Shown: positions 1 to 10,017, counted from the first letter of the stretch. The stretch: 64,000 nt of DNA from Betaproteobacteria bacterium (GCA_016868035.1 VGID01000003.1:53810-117809); one strand, 5' to 3'. Notes: generated by a model from the sequence alone, not told the origin. Made by a program: numbers and translations.

Positions 1-1246
1 GGCGCTTTTTCATGGTGCCGTCCACCGCCGCGAGCGGCAGCGAGGCGATGAGCTCCGGCATGACGGCGCTGCGGAAGGCGTTCACGAGCAGCAGCCCCAG
101 ATTGCGCGCGCTGATGCGCTCCACGCGCGAGAGCCCCGAGCCGTTCTCCAGCACGAGCTCCGGGAATGACAGGCCCTTGCCGGCGAGCCACTGGCGAATG
201 ACGCGGCTCGACTTGTCCGCAGTGGCGGGGGCCCCCGCCCCGACCGCCCCGAGCGTCAGAAAAAGCTGGCGCGCCATCACGTTATTGCTGAATTTGTTGA
301 CGTCGCGCACGATCTCCGAAAGCGTTGGTGAGTGCACGCTCACCAGCATTTTCGCACCCGGTCCGGCGGTCCCGTCGCGCACCGTGCCGCTGAAGGTTCC
401 GCCGACCTCGCGCCACAGCTCGCGGAACAGCCCGAGCAGGTACTGGCTGTGGCCGAGCACGCTGAAGTTGCGCGTGCGCTCCCCGCAGGCGCCCGCGTAG
501 CTGCCGTTGAACGCGAGGCGCGCCGCGCTGCTCCCGCCCTGCGCCTCGATCTTCAGGCGCCCCACCCAGTCGCCGCACGGGCCGTGATCGAACGCGAGGT
601 TGTTGACGATCTGCACCTGCGGCAGGAAGGGCTCGGGGATGATGCGCACCGAACGCCGCTCCGGATCGGGGACGAAATGCAGCCGCATCGCCTTGAAGTT
701 CACCAGCAGCGCGTCGGGACCGGTGTTGTACGGGCGCGTAGGCTGGTCGTCGAAGCGCGCCGGATCGAATTCCTCGGCGGCGAAATAGCTGCGGTCGAGC
801 ACGAGATCGCCCCGGATCTCGCGCACTCCGCGCGCCCGCAGGCTTCGCAGCAACAGCCAGAAATTCTCCAGCGTGAGCTTGGGATCGCCCGAGCCCCTGA
901 GGACGAGATCGCCGGCGAGCACGTCCTGGGCGAGCGGCGCCGTGCCGAGCGCCTCGGTGACCCAGACGTAGGCCGGTCCGAGCAGCTCCAGCGCGGAATA
1001 GGTGGTGAGCAGCTTGATGGTGGAGGCCGGGTTGAGCGCCCGGTCGGCCCCGGCCGAGAGCAGCGGCCGCTCTGCGCCGATCTCGTGGACGTAGAACGCG
1101 GCGGCGCTCTCCGGAACGCCGGCTTGCGCGAGCGCGCGCGCCAGAGGCTCGGGCAGGCCCGCGCCCTGCGCGAGCGCCGGCGGCGCGGCGCCCGCGCCGG
1201 TCCACAGCGCGAGGACCAGGACCGCTTGCACGAACGCGCGGGGCAC
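1..1246 (-). CDS. dacB: D-alanyl-D-alanine carboxypeptidase/endopeptidase (PBP4 type), 3' end off the window
   Basis: Periplasmic low-molecular-weight penicillin-binding protein that trims or cleaves peptidoglycan cross-links. Reading the minus strand from GTG at 1246 gives an N-terminal signal-like stretch (VPRAFVQAVLVLALW, then APPALAQ) followed by the PBP4 fold. The SxxK motif is STIK at residues 75-78, in the context LNPASTIKLL, and the SxN motif is SNN at 320-322. The KTG box would lie beyond residue 415, where the window ends, so the gene is partial. The start is 5 bp after the stop of the upstream metallo-beta-lactamase gene, with a weak GAGGG as ribosome site, which suggests co-transcription with bioA and that gene. 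The family assignment is firm; the exact start codon is less so. Confidence 0.87.
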   Translation of the reverse strand, partial: MPRAFVQAVLVLALWTGAGAAPPALAQGAGLPEPLARALAQAGVPESAAAFYVHEIGAERPLLSAGADRALNPASTIKLLTTYSALELLGPAYVWVTEALGTAPLAQDVLAGDLVLRGSGDPKLTLENFWLLLRSLRARGVREIRGDLVLDRSYFAAEEFDPARFDDQPTRPYNTGPDALLVNFKAMRLHFVPDPERRSVRIIPEPFLPQVQIVNNLAFDHGPCGDWVGRLKIEAQGGSSAARLAFNGSYAGACGERTRNFSVLGHSQYLLGLFRELWREVGGTFSGTVRDGTAGPGAKMLVSVHSPTLSEIVRDVNKFSNNVMARQLFLTLGAVGAGAPATADKSSRVIRQWLAGKGLSFPELVLENGSGLSRVERISARNLGLLLVNAFRSAVMPELIASLPLAAVDGTMKKR

Positions 1247-1251
1247 GGTGA

Positions 1252-2649
1252 TCAGCCCTCGAGCTGCACGCGCTCTCCGCGCCGCGGCACGCTCACGTTG
1301 TCCCAGCGCAGGCGCTCGCGTATCACCCCGGCGAAGCCGTGCGCGATCCCCTCTTCCCCGTGCACCACGTAGGTGGCGCGCGGCGCGGCGCGGAAGTGCG
1401 CGAGCCACGCGAGCAGGCCGGCCTGGTCGGCGTGCGCCGAGAGCCCGCCGATGGTGTAGATCTCCGCCCGCACCGGCACCGGTATGCCGAAGATGCGCAC
1501 CTGTTTCGCTCCGTCCACGAGGCTGCGCCCCAATGTACCCGCCGCCTGAAAACCCGTGATCATGACCGTGCACTCCGGTCTGCCGAGATTATGCCGCAGG
1601 TGGTGCTTGATGCGCCCGGCTTCGCACATGCCGCTCGCCGAGATGATGACCGCCCCGCCCCGGATGCGGTGCAGCGAAATGGATTCCTCGAGGTCCTGGA
1701 CGAAGCGGATGCGCGGCTGTTCGCGGCTCGCCTTGAGCCAGCCCATCAGCTGCGCTGCCTCGCGGTCGAGCACCTCGAGGTGGCGCAGCGTGACCTCCGT
1801 CGCCTTCAGGGCGAGCGGCGAGTCCACGTAGATGTCCATGTCCGGCAGGCGGCCCTTGCGGTGCAGGTCGGCGAGCAGGTAGATCATGTCCTGGGTGCGG
1901 CCCACGGCGAACGCGGGCACGATCACGTTGCCTCCCTTGCGCGTGAAGGTGTCGGTGATCGCGTGCTCGAGCTCGGCGAGCGTGTCGGCCCAGGAGCGGT
2001 GCAGGCGGTTGCCGTAGGTGGATTCGACGAGCAGCACGTCGGCGGTCTCCACCGGGGCCGGATCGCGCACGAGCGGGCGCATCGGCTGGCCGATGTCTCC
2101 GGAGAAGACGAACTTGCGCTGCCCGGCCGCCTGTCCGGTCCACAGCTCGACGATGGCGGAGCCGAGGATGTGGCCGGCGTCGCGAAAACTGCAGCGGATT
2201 CCGGGACGGGGGCTGAACGCGCGGTCGTATTCCACGGGGACGAGGCGCTTGAGCGCACGCTCGGCGTCCTTCACGGTATAGAGCGGCGGGCTGCCGCGCC
2301 CGCGCGCTTTCGACTTCTTCGTCCACTCCGCCTCTTTTTCCTGGATGTAGGCGGCGTCCGGCAGCATCGCCTCCAGCAGGGAGCAGGTCGCGGGGGTGGC
2401 GTAGACCGGGCCGGCGTAGCCGTGCGCCACCAGCCGCGGCAGCAGTCCCGAATGATCGATGTGGGCGTGGGTGAGGAGCACGAATTCGAGCTCGCGCGGG
2501 ACATAGGCGAAGCGCGCGCGGTTCTTGGGCGCGGCACCCATGCCCTGGAACAGCCCGCAATCGAGGAGAAAACGCGAAGTCCCGTGCTCGAGCAGGTAGC
2601 ACGAGCCGGTCACTTCTCCGGCCCCGCCGAGAAAGGTGATTCCGGTCAC
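1252..2649 (-). CDS. Beta-CASP metallo-beta-lactamase fold nuclease-like protein
   Basis: 465-residue cytoplasmic protein of the beta-CASP/RMMBL group, whose characterised members are RNA or DNA hydrolases (CPSF73-like). Visible zinc motifs are HAHIDH at residues 61-66, a histidine in the motif DAGHILGS (about 160) and SGD at 183-185. VESTYGNR lies in the middle and a late histidine in VVHGEEG. There is no signal peptide. The gene begins 4 bp downstream of the bioA stop and ends 5 bp before dacB, so the three probably form one transcript. The nucleic-acid substrate cannot be told from sequence. The fold is certain; a nuclease role is inferred from the family. Confidence 0.85.
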   Translation of the reverse strand: MTGITFLGGAGEVTGSCYLLEHGTSRFLLDCGLFQGMGAAPKNRARFAYVPRELEFVLLTHAHIDHSGLLPRLVAHGYAGPVYATPATCSLLEAMLPDAAYIQEKEAEWTKKSKARGRGSPPLYTVKDAERALKRLVPVEYDRAFSPRPGIRCSFRDAGHILGSAIVELWTGQAAGQRKFVFSGDIGQPMRPLVRDPAPVETADVLLVESTYGNRLHRSWADTLAELEHAITDTFTRKGGNVIVPAFAVGRTQDMIYLLADLHRKGRLPDMDIYVDSPLALKATEVTLRHLEVLDREAAQLMGWLKASREQPRIRFVQDLEESISLHRIRGGAVIISASGMCEAGRIKHHLRHNLGRPECTVMITGFQAAGTLGRSLVDGAKQVRIFGIPVPVRAEIYTIGGLSAHADQAGLLAWLAHFRAAPRATYVVHGEEGIAHGFAGVIRERLRWDNVSVPRRGERVQLEG

Positions 2650-2653
2650 GCGC

Positions 2654-3994
2654 TCAGCCCGCGGACAGTGCGTCGAGGACCTCCACGGTACGGGAGGCGA
2701 GCAGTTCGATCTCTTCCTCGCCGATTACGTACGGGGGCATGAAATAGACCGTGTTGCCGAGCGGACGCAGCAGGAGCTCTTTCTCCAGCGCCCGCGCAAA
2801 GAATTTCCGGGCGAATCCGGGGTCGTTCGTGTCCACCTCGAACGCCCAGATCATGCCGCAATTGCGCAAATGCTTCACGCGCGGGTGCCCGGCGATCGGC
2901 TGCGCGGCCGCGGTGATGCGCGCGCTCTTTGCGCGATTCGACTCGATCACGCGGTCCTGCTCGAAGATGTCGAGCGTGGCGAGCGCGGCGCGGCAGGCGA
3001 GCGGGTTGCCGGTGTAGGAATGCGAATGCAGGAAGCCACGCGCGACGGCATCGTCGTAGAACGCCTGGTAGACGGCGTCGCGCGTCATGACCAGGGACAG
3101 CGGCAGGTAGCCGCCGGTGATGCCTTTCGACAGGCACAGGAAATCGGGCGTGATGGCGGCCTGCTCGTGGGCGAAAAAAGTGCCGGTGCGGCCGAAGCCG
3201 GTCATGATCTCGTCGGCGATGAGATGCACCTCGTAGCGGTCGCACAGCGCGCGCGCGCGCCGCAGGTATTCTGGGTCGTACATCGCCATGCCCGTCGCGC
3301 CTTGCACGAGCGGCTCGACGATGAGCGCGGCGGTCACACGGTGGTGCTCCTCGAGGTGCCGTTCCAGCGCGCCGGCGCAGCGGATCGCGAACTCGCGCGG
3401 CGGCTCGCCGGGATCGGCCCGCCGCCCATCTGGACTGGGCACCTGGCTCGCGCCCATGAGCAGCGGCGCGTAGGTGTCCCGGAACAGCGCCACGTCGGTG
3501 ACCGCGAGCGCGCCCAGGGTCTCGCCGTGGTAGCTGCCGGCGAGGCTCACGAAGCGCTTTTTCGCGTCGCGGCCGCAGTTGCGCCAGTAATGGAAGCTCA
3601 TTTTGAGCGCGATCTCGACGGCGGAGGCGCCGTCGCTCGCGTAAAAGCAGTGGCCGAGCGCGCCACCGGTCGCGCGCGCGAGCCGTTCCGAGAGCTCGAC
3701 CACGGGCTCGTGGCTGAATCCGGCGAGCAGCACGTGCTCGAGCCGGCCGGCCTGGTCGTGCAGCGCGGCGTTGATGCGCGGGTTGCAGTGGCCGAACAGG
3801 TTCACCCACCAGGAGCTGATGGCGTCGAGGTATCGGCGCCCTTCCGGATCGTAGAGCCAGCAGCCCTCGCCGCGCGCCACCGGGACGAGCGGCAACCATT
3901 CGTGCTCCTTCATCTGCGTGCACGGGTGCCAGACCGCGGCGAGGCTGCGTTTTAGCAGCAGGGCGCGGGGAGTGCTAGTTTGCATTTTTGTCAC
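2654..3994 (-). CDS. bioA: Adenosylmethionine-8-amino-7-oxononanoate aminotransferase
   Basis: PLP enzyme of biotin synthesis that transfers the amino group of S-adenosylmethionine to 7-keto-8-aminopelargonate, giving 7,8-diaminopelargonate. The 446-residue length is normal. Characteristic pieces are VWHPCTQMKEHE near residue 21, AISSWWVNLFGH near 58, the PLP-contacting aspartate D261 in IADEIMTGFGRTG, and the Schiff-base lysine K290 in LCLSKGITGGYLPL. It heads the minus-strand cluster with the beta-CASP gene and dacB. No other bio gene is in the window. The ATG at 3994 gives a short natural N-terminus. Confidence 0.93.
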   Translation of the reverse strand: MTKMQTSTPRALLLKRSLAAVWHPCTQMKEHEWLPLVPVARGEGCWLYDPEGRRYLDAISSWWVNLFGHCNPRINAALHDQAGRLEHVLLAGFSHEPVVELSERLARATGGALGHCFYASDGASAVEIALKMSFHYWRNCGRDAKKRFVSLAGSYHGETLGALAVTDVALFRDTYAPLLMGASQVPSPDGRRADPGEPPREFAIRCAGALERHLEEHHRVTAALIVEPLVQGATGMAMYDPEYLRRARALCDRYEVHLIADEIMTGFGRTGTFFAHEQAAITPDFLCLSKGITGGYLPLSLVMTRDAVYQAFYDDAVARGFLHSHSYTGNPLACRAALATLDIFEQDRVIESNRAKSARITAAAQPIAGHPRVKHLRNCGMIWAFEVDTNDPGFARKFFARALEKELLLRPLGNTVYFMPPYVIGEEEIELLASRTVEVLDALSAG

Positions 3995-4243
3995 GCAGGC
4001 TTTAAAAAAACGCGCAGTTCCATCGAGTGCGCCGCGAGGAGCCGGACTTCTTCATTCGGGTAATTTGTGGCATAGGGCACGCACCGCACGCGCCGGTTGC
4101 GCCCGACTTCGCCCCGCACGTCCCGCCCGGTCAACCTCAGCTCTTTCCACGACGTTGTGCCAGGACGAGTGGCATGAATCCTGCTCGTATGATCGTTGGC
4201 GTTCGTGTCCGAGTGTAGCATCGTTCCAGGAGCGTATCCGGCC

Positions 4244-4888
4244 ATGCACATACTAGAGCGCATCGAGGAGCAGATCGCGGCAGCCGGCCTGCCGCTGTTC
4301 GGCATCACCCTCGCAGCAGTGCCGTGCCCGGACACGCCGGTGATCCTGACGTTGCACTGGCACGGCTTCATCAAGGAGAAGCTGGCCGACGTGGAGCAGG
4401 CCGATACGGTGTCGTACACCCCGGTGCCGAGCTCGGCACTGCAGCTGAACGACCGTTGGAGCGATCTCGTCGCGGTCGACCTCGCCGCGATGGAGGCGGC
4501 GTGGGAGCTCGGCGCATGGGACGTTGCGCGCGCCGAGCATCAGGGTTGCATGCGCCCGGGAGCGCCCTCCACGGAGGCGCTGGAATGCCTGCAGGCGTTC
4601 GGCTCGTTCCCGTACGGCATCAACGGCACTCACGTGGTGGTCGCCGACGCGCCGGATGCCGAGGAGCTGCTGCAGCTCGCTGCCAGCCGCGGCTACCTCA
4701 TGTGGTTGTTCCGTCCGGTACGTGGGGGCATCTGGGCCGAGTACGCGGACGACGCCACGCTCACTGCCGGAGGACGCCGTGCCCCGCCCTGCCCGCACCG
4801 TCCGATCCCGCCCAGGCTGGACGGCAAACGCAAGACCGTTTATCGCTTCGGCGTTCCCGCCAGCGCCCCCCTCGAGCTCGACAGCTGA
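4244..4888 (+). CDS. Conserved hypothetical protein upstream of groES
   Basis: A 214-residue soluble protein that I do not recognise. The start chosen is ATG 4244, preceded by AGGAG at 4228-4232; an in-frame TTG at 4196 lacks a ribosome site. It has no signal peptide or clear membrane segment, is rich in Trp, Ala and Asp, and ends in a basic-aromatic tail (KRKTVYRFGV). Base composition and codon use match the core genes, so it looks resident rather than acquired. It is transcribed toward groES but separated from it by a 200-bp regulatory region, so it is probably an independent unit. No function is proposed. Confidence 0.6.
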   Translation: MHILERIEEQIAAAGLPLFGITLAAVPCPDTPVILTLHWHGFIKEKLADVEQADTVSYTPVPSSALQLNDRWSDLVAVDLAAMEAAWELGAWDVARAEHQGCMRPGAPSTEALECLQAFGSFPYGINGTHVVVADAPDAEELLQLAASRGYLMWLFRPVRGGIWAEYADDATLTAGGRRAPPCPHRPIPPRLDGKRKTVYRFGVPASAPLELDS

Positions 4889-4939
4889 CCTGGCTGAATC
4901 CGCTAATCGTGACGGTAGGTTAGCCTGATTTCACTTGTG

Positions 4940-4961
4940 ATAGTGAGCGCTCGCTCACTAT
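4940..4961. promoter_or_regulatory. 22-bp palindrome upstream of groES
   Basis: Two 10-base arms (atagtgagcg / cgctcactat) are perfectly complementary around a 2-base centre. The size and symmetry resemble a dimeric repressor operator of the TetR or similar type. It lies between the hypothetical gene and the groES promoter, about 30 bp upstream of the -35 box. No cognate regulator gene is adjacent, so its role is unknown. Confidence 0.45.
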
Positions 4962-4991
4962 TATGCATTGCTGATGCCATCGGCTAACCCG

Positions 4992-5020
4992 TTGTCTCTT
5001 GAACATCTTGCAGGTATTAT
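4992..5020 (+). promoter_or_regulatory. Predicted sigma70-type promoter of groESL
   Basis: A -35 box TTGTCT at 4992-4997 and a -10 box TATTAT at 5015-5020 are separated by 17 bp. The -10 box abuts the CIRCE operator, the usual arrangement for HrcA-repressed chaperone operons. A CTTGAA at 4998-5003 could be part of a sigma32 -35, but no convincing matching -10 was seen. Confidence 0.6.
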
Positions 5021-5046
5021 TAGCACTCCAAAGAGATGAGTGCCAG
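5020..5046. promoter_or_regulatory. CIRCE operator (HrcA binding site)
   Basis: The left half TTAGCACTC at 5020-5028 matches the CIRCE consensus exactly. After a 9-bp spacer, the right half GAGTGCCAG at 5038-5046 matches seven of nine positions of GAGTGCTAA. It overlaps the expected transcription start of groES. In many bacteria HrcA bound here represses groESL until heat stress. hrcA itself is not in the window. Confidence 0.85.
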
Positions 5047-5092
5047 TCAAGTCGCTCACTGTTATCCCAGTCATTCCACAGGAGGTTCAACA

Positions 5093-7052
<1,960 letters not shown>

Positions 7053-7072
7053 CGAGCGCGTTCGCGCGAGTC

Positions 7073-7092
7073 ATCCCCGCGGAGGCGGGGAT
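7073..7092. repeat. Small palindromic intergenic repeat
   Basis: An 8-bp perfect stem (atccccgc / gcggggat) with loop ggag sits just after groEL. It has the form of the short dispersed palindromes with a cccgc core found between genes in many Proteobacteria. It stands directly in front of the terminator and may help stabilise the groEL 3' end. Confidence 0.55.
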
Positions 7093-7098
7093 CCGGAG

Positions 7099-7127
7099 AA
7101 GCCCCGCGCGAGCGGGGCTTCTTGTTT
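7099..7127 (+). terminator. Rho-independent terminator of groESL
   Basis: A perfect 9-bp stem, aagccccgc at 7099-7107 and gcggggctt at 7112-7120, with a 4-base loop gcga is followed by cttgttt. It closes the groES-groEL transcript. Confidence 0.8.
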
Positions 7128-7201
7128 GATGCGTCGTGCTCGGCTACTGGAAGTGCTACCCCTGCCTCGCGCGCGGCGCGCAGTGCTAGAGTAAAAAACC
7201 A

Positions 7202-7305
7202 AAATAGACAGGATTAACAGGATTAACAAGATTCAAAAACACCCCGAACCCCTTTTGATCTTGTTGTTGATCTAATCCTGTAAATCTTGTGAATCCTGTC
7301 TATTT
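7202..7305. repeat. Long inverted repeat made of about 9-nt units
   Basis: The outermost 14 bases at 7202-7215 and 7292-7305 are perfectly complementary (aaatagacaggatt / aatcctgtctattt). Each arm is built of degenerate units of about nine bases related to caggattaa, and the whole can fold into a hairpin of about 100 nt. It lies between the groEL terminator and the tRNA-Phe promoter. It belongs to the same architectural class as the elements listed at 11755 and 39318. Confidence 0.7.
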
Positions 7306-7312
7306 GTTTCTC

Positions 7313-7341
7313 TTGACGCTGCGCGGGATTGACGCTTAAAT
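7313..7341 (+). promoter_or_regulatory. Predicted promoter of tRNA-Phe
   Basis: TTGACG at 7313-7318 and TTAAAT at 7336-7341 are spaced by 17 bp and followed by a GC-rich discriminator (gcgcgc), typical of stringently controlled stable-RNA promoters. Transcription from here would run first through the broken tRNA copy and then into the intact gene. Confidence 0.6.
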
Positions 7342-7401
7342 AGCGCGCTTTCCGGAAGCGTTACCGCCCGTGCGGCGAAAGCTCGCGGGCGTTCCACAAG
7401 T

Positions 7402-7603
<202 letters not shown>

Positions 7604-7621
7604 CGGTTTTTTGCAGCAAGT

Positions 7622-7697
<76 letters not shown>

Positions 7698-7702
7698 TTC
7701 TT

Positions 7703-7736
7703 TAGGACCAACCGCTCTCGGTTGGTCCTACTGTTT
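7703..7736 (+). terminator. Terminator of tRNA-Phe
   Basis: An 11-bp perfect stem (taggaccaacc at 7703-7713, ggttggtccta at 7720-7730) with a 6-base loop is followed by ctgttttt. It lies 5 bases after the CCA end. Confidence 0.8.
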
Positions 7737-7825
7737 TTGGTGTTTCCCCAATACACGCGGGGCATCCAGCTGATCTGCGTGTGCCACGCAGCCGATGGCA
7801 CGCTGCTTAAAGGCTCATTTAAAAC

Positions 7826-7910
7826 AAAATGGGGCCGGGTCCACTTTTCCGTGCGCTCATGCGTTATTGGCTGTGTATAGGTTAACTGAAAGCCATTCTA
7901 CCTATGGCAC
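7826..7910 (+). repeat. REP-like repeat, long form, copy 1
   Basis: The core begins aaaatggggccgggtcc and ends acttttcc (7826-7850). It is followed by a 60-bp tail running to ctatggcac. The 85 bp are the same as 8236-8320, where the tail leads into the transposase start codon. The core has an imperfect palindrome around ggccgggtcc. Confidence 0.8.
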
Positions 7911-7916
7911 CAGGGC

Positions 7917-7977
7917 AAAATGGGGCCGGGTCCACTTTTCCGGGCAATGTCCCGCAGCGTGTTGAACGGTGAGGTAG
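7917..7977 (+). repeat. REP-like repeat, short form, copy 2
   Basis: The same 25-bp core at 7917-7941 is followed by a different tail (gggcaatgtcccgcagcg, then gtgttgaacggtgaggtag). The unit is repeated in tandem at 7985-8045. Confidence 0.8.
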
Positions 7978-7984
7978 AAAAAAC

Positions 7985-8045
7985 AAAATGGGGCCGGGTC
8001 CACTTTTCCGGGCAATGTCCCGCAGCGTGTTGAACGGTGAGGTAG
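7985..8045 (+). repeat. REP-like repeat, short form, copy 3
   Basis: Direct tandem copy of 7917-7977, with the core at 7985-8009. The 190 bp that follow (8046-8235) carry no gene I can support; a 78-codon frame there runs into the next repeat and is not convincing. Confidence 0.8.
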
Positions 8046-8235
8046 TGGCGGCTCCGGGTTGTCAGGCGCATTAGGGCGAATCCTCAGCTTTGCGCCTGGC
8101 CCGAAGCTTGTTGTTTTCGCCAGAATGCGCGTGAGCATGTTACGCGACCTTGGATTGGACGTCGAAGCGGGCTCGCACGCGCTGGGCGAGCGCGCTCACG
8201 AGTTGCTTCATGTCGCGGAAGCCGCGCACCAAAAC

Positions 8236-8341
8236 AAAATGGGGCCGGGTCCACTTTTCCGTGCGCTCATGCGTTATTGGCTGTGTATAGGTTAACTGAA
8301 AGCCATTCTACCTATGGCACGGCGTCCTCGGCTGCGGATTG
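8236..8341 (+). repeat. REP-like repeat, long form, copy 4, reaching into the transposase gene
   Basis: The core at 8236-8260 and its tail continue through the ATG at 8314 and the first nine codons of the transposase. The same 106 bp recur at 10018-10123. The repeat therefore carries the transposase translation start. Confidence 0.85.
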
Positions 8342-9018
8342 CAGGCGTCCCGCAGCATGTCATTCAACGTGGCAATAACCGCCAGGCGACCTTCTTCGCC
8401 GATGAGGACTATGTTTTCTATCTGGAGTGTCTGCGCGAGGCTGCGATCAAGCACGAATGCGCAATTCACGCCTACGTGCTGATGACAAATCACGTCCACT
8501 TGCTGACAACCTCAGGCCAGCCCGAGACCATGTCGCTTGTCATGCGGGATCTCGGGCGGCGTTACGTCCAGCACATCAATTTCGTCTATCAGCGCAGCGG
8601 CACCGCCTGGGAGGGGCGGTTCAAGGCGAGCCTGGTGGATACGGAGACTTACTTCCTGCGCTGCTGCCGCTATATCGAGTGCAATCCCGTACGTGCGAGG
8701 ATGGTCGCGCACCCGGCGGACTACCGCTGGTCGAGCTATCGCTTTCACGCCGAGGGCGCCCCGGATAGGCTGCTCTCGACGCACGAGCAATACCAGCGGC
8801 TCGGATTCACAGCCGATGAACGGCAACGGGCCTATCGGGAGCTTTTCCGTAGCGAGCTGGATTCCGACGAACTCTCCGAGATACGTGGCGCCGCAAACCG
8901 CGGTTGGCCTCTCGGCAGTGATCGCTTCAAAGACCAGATCGAAGCCGCCCTGCGCCGCGTGGCTCGGCCTCCAAAACGAGGCAGACCTTCACACCAAGCT
9001 CATACACCTCCAGACTGA
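8314..9018 (+). CDS. REP-associated tyrosine transposase (RAYT, IS200/IS605-like Y1)
   Basis: 234-residue HUH single-strand transposase of the TnpA-REP family, which cleaves and moves or maintains REP-type palindromes. The HUH motif is H60-V-H62 in MTNHVHLL, and Tyr120 in RYIECNPVRARMV is the likely nucleophile. The N-terminus RPRLRIAGVPQHVIQRGNN is typical of the family. Four forward repeats lie on the left (7826, 7917, 7985, 8236) and three inverted ones on the right (8972-9190), with another forward copy at 10018. The last codons overlap the first inverted repeat unit. The gene is complete and may be active. Confidence 0.9.
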   Translation: MARRPRLRIAGVPQHVIQRGNNRQATFFADEDYVFYLECLREAAIKHECAIHAYVLMTNHVHLLTTSGQPETMSLVMRDLGRRYVQHINFVYQRSGTAWEGRFKASLVDTETYFLRCCRYIECNPVRARMVAHPADYRWSSYRFHAEGAPDRLLSTHEQYQRLGFTADERQRAYRELFRSELDSDELSEIRGAANRGWPLGSDRFKDQIEAALRRVARPPKRGRPSHQAHTPPD

Positions 9019-9190
9019 GGCCGGAAATGTGGACCCGGCCCCATTTATCCCCAAGCTCATACACCTCCAGACTGAGGCCGGAAATGTGGACCCGGCCCCA
9101 TTCATTGCCAAAACGAGGCAGACCTTCACACCAAGCTCATACACCTCCAGACTGAGGCCGGAAATGTGGACCCGGCCCCATTTATCCCCG
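8972..9190 (-). repeat. Three tandem inverted REP-like units
   Basis: Three direct copies carry the REP core in minus orientation, at about 9023-9047, 9080-9104 and 9160-9184, each reading aaatgtggacccggcccca. Each is preceded by the shared leader caagctcatacacctccaga. The first and third units also share the longer leader aaaacgaggcagaccttcac; the second is shorter. The first unit overlaps the transposase 3' end. There are no unique spacers, so this is not CRISPR. Confidence 0.8.
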
Positions 9191-9229
9191 GTAGTGCAGG
9201 TTGGTCTCCTTGTCGAGGTCAGCGGTTGC

Positions 9230-9646
9230 CTATCTCTGATCGCCTGACAACTTGCGGCTGCTCAGTAGCGCAAACCCCATCGGGATCAAAGCAATTACTG
9301 AGACATGGATGTTCTGAATTAGGACGGAGCTCAGAAGAACGAGGACAACAGAAACAAAGCTCAAGGTTTTTACGATCACGGGTAATTTGTCATTGAGTCG
9401 TGGAACGTAAACAAACGCGATGGCAGCCAGTGAAAATAAGCCAATGACAAACGGGATATAAAAAGACGATACCGCGATACTAGGTGACACACGGTAGGCG
9501 TCCTCGATTGCGGAGAACATGTCAGCAACTCGATCAGCTCCCTCGCCGCTGCTCGACAGAAAGTAAGGAAAGAAAGCGACCCCGAAACAAAACATCGCAA
9601 CCAGAGCCAGGTTGAACACGACAACATGTGGCTTGGTCTTACCCAT
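9230..9646 (-). CDS. Small four-helix membrane protein, candidate immunity protein of the RHS toxin tip
   Basis: 138 residues from ATG 9646 (after GGGAG; an upstream TTG at 9676 is in frame). Four hydrophobic segments are visible: VVVFNLALVAMFCFGVAFF, FYIPFVIGLFSLAAIAFVYV, TLSFVSVVLVLLSSVLI and VSVIALIPMGFALL. It starts 17 bp after the stop of the RHS tip gene on the same strand, the position where RHS and CDI systems keep the immunity gene. Base composition is clearly lower in GC than the surrounding core genes, indicating transfer. No family is recognised. A membrane-located immunity protein would fit a toxin that acts on the inner membrane; this is inference from position. Confidence 0.6.
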   Translation of the reverse strand: MGKTKPHVVVFNLALVAMFCFGVAFFPYFLSSSGEGADRVADMFSAIEDAYRVSPSIAVSSFYIPFVIGLFSLAAIAFVYVPRLNDKLPVIVKTLSFVSVVLVLLSSVLIQNIHVSVIALIPMGFALLSSRKLSGDQR

Positions 9647-9663
9647 GACAAATCTCCCGAACT

Positions 9664-10014
9664 CTAGCGCTCGCAAGTTTCACAAAACTGCTTTCCGACC
9701 GCCTCACCTGCGGCTGATGCGGCACCACCGATTGGATCAGAACTAATACCTATGCCTAGCGCGATTACCTTCGCAACCCCGGTCGTGCACTGAATGAAGT
9801 TTGCAAAATCTGGATGCTCGCGGTCCTTATGCTTTGGGTACATTTCCTCACACTTACGTACCCCCCTTACGTAGCAATACAATCCACCGCCAACAGCTAC
9901 TACGGGAATAATGACGGTCTCCCAGCCCAATCCCCTTGGATCGACGCGCGAGAGCGGATTCCCATCTACATATGCGTAAAGGTGGTTGAGTCGCGTCGTA
10001 GGCGTAGGCCTCAA
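9664..10014 (-). CDS. C-terminal fragment of an RHS-repeat protein with a variable toxin tip (5' truncated)
   Basis: The first residues contain the end of the RHS core, HLYAYVDGNPLSRVDPRGL, including the DPxGL border after which RHS polymorphic toxins carry their variable tip. The tip that follows is about 85 residues with hydrophobic stretches (TVIIPVVAVGGGLYCYV, VAKVIALGIGISS) and five cysteines. The large RHS shell is absent: a REP-like repeat at 10018 abuts the fragment. The TTG at 10014 is only the edge of the open frame, not a believable native start. As it stands it is a displaced orphan tip of the kind that can recombine into a full RHS gene. Toxin chemistry is unknown. Confidence 0.7.
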   Translation of the reverse strand: MRPTPTTRLNHLYAYVDGNPLSRVDPRGLGWETVIIPVVAVGGGLYCYVRGVRKCEEMYPKHKDREHPDFANFIQCTTGVAKVIALGIGISSDPIGGAASAAGEAVGKQFCETCER

Positions 10015-10017
10015 GCC

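Noticed and set aside
8059..8295. 78-codon frame between REP copies
   Set aside because: Runs into the next REP unit, has no ribosome site or homologous look.
8314..9018. The transposase as the integrase that inserted the tRNA-Phe island
   Set aside because: RAYT enzymes act on REP palindromes by single-strand chemistry and are not known to use tRNA attachment sites; the tRNA repeats point to a lost tyrosine integrase.
8972..9190. Tandem direct repeats as a CRISPR array
   Set aside because: Units contain the REP core and differ only by leader length; there are no unique spacers of constant size and no cas genes.
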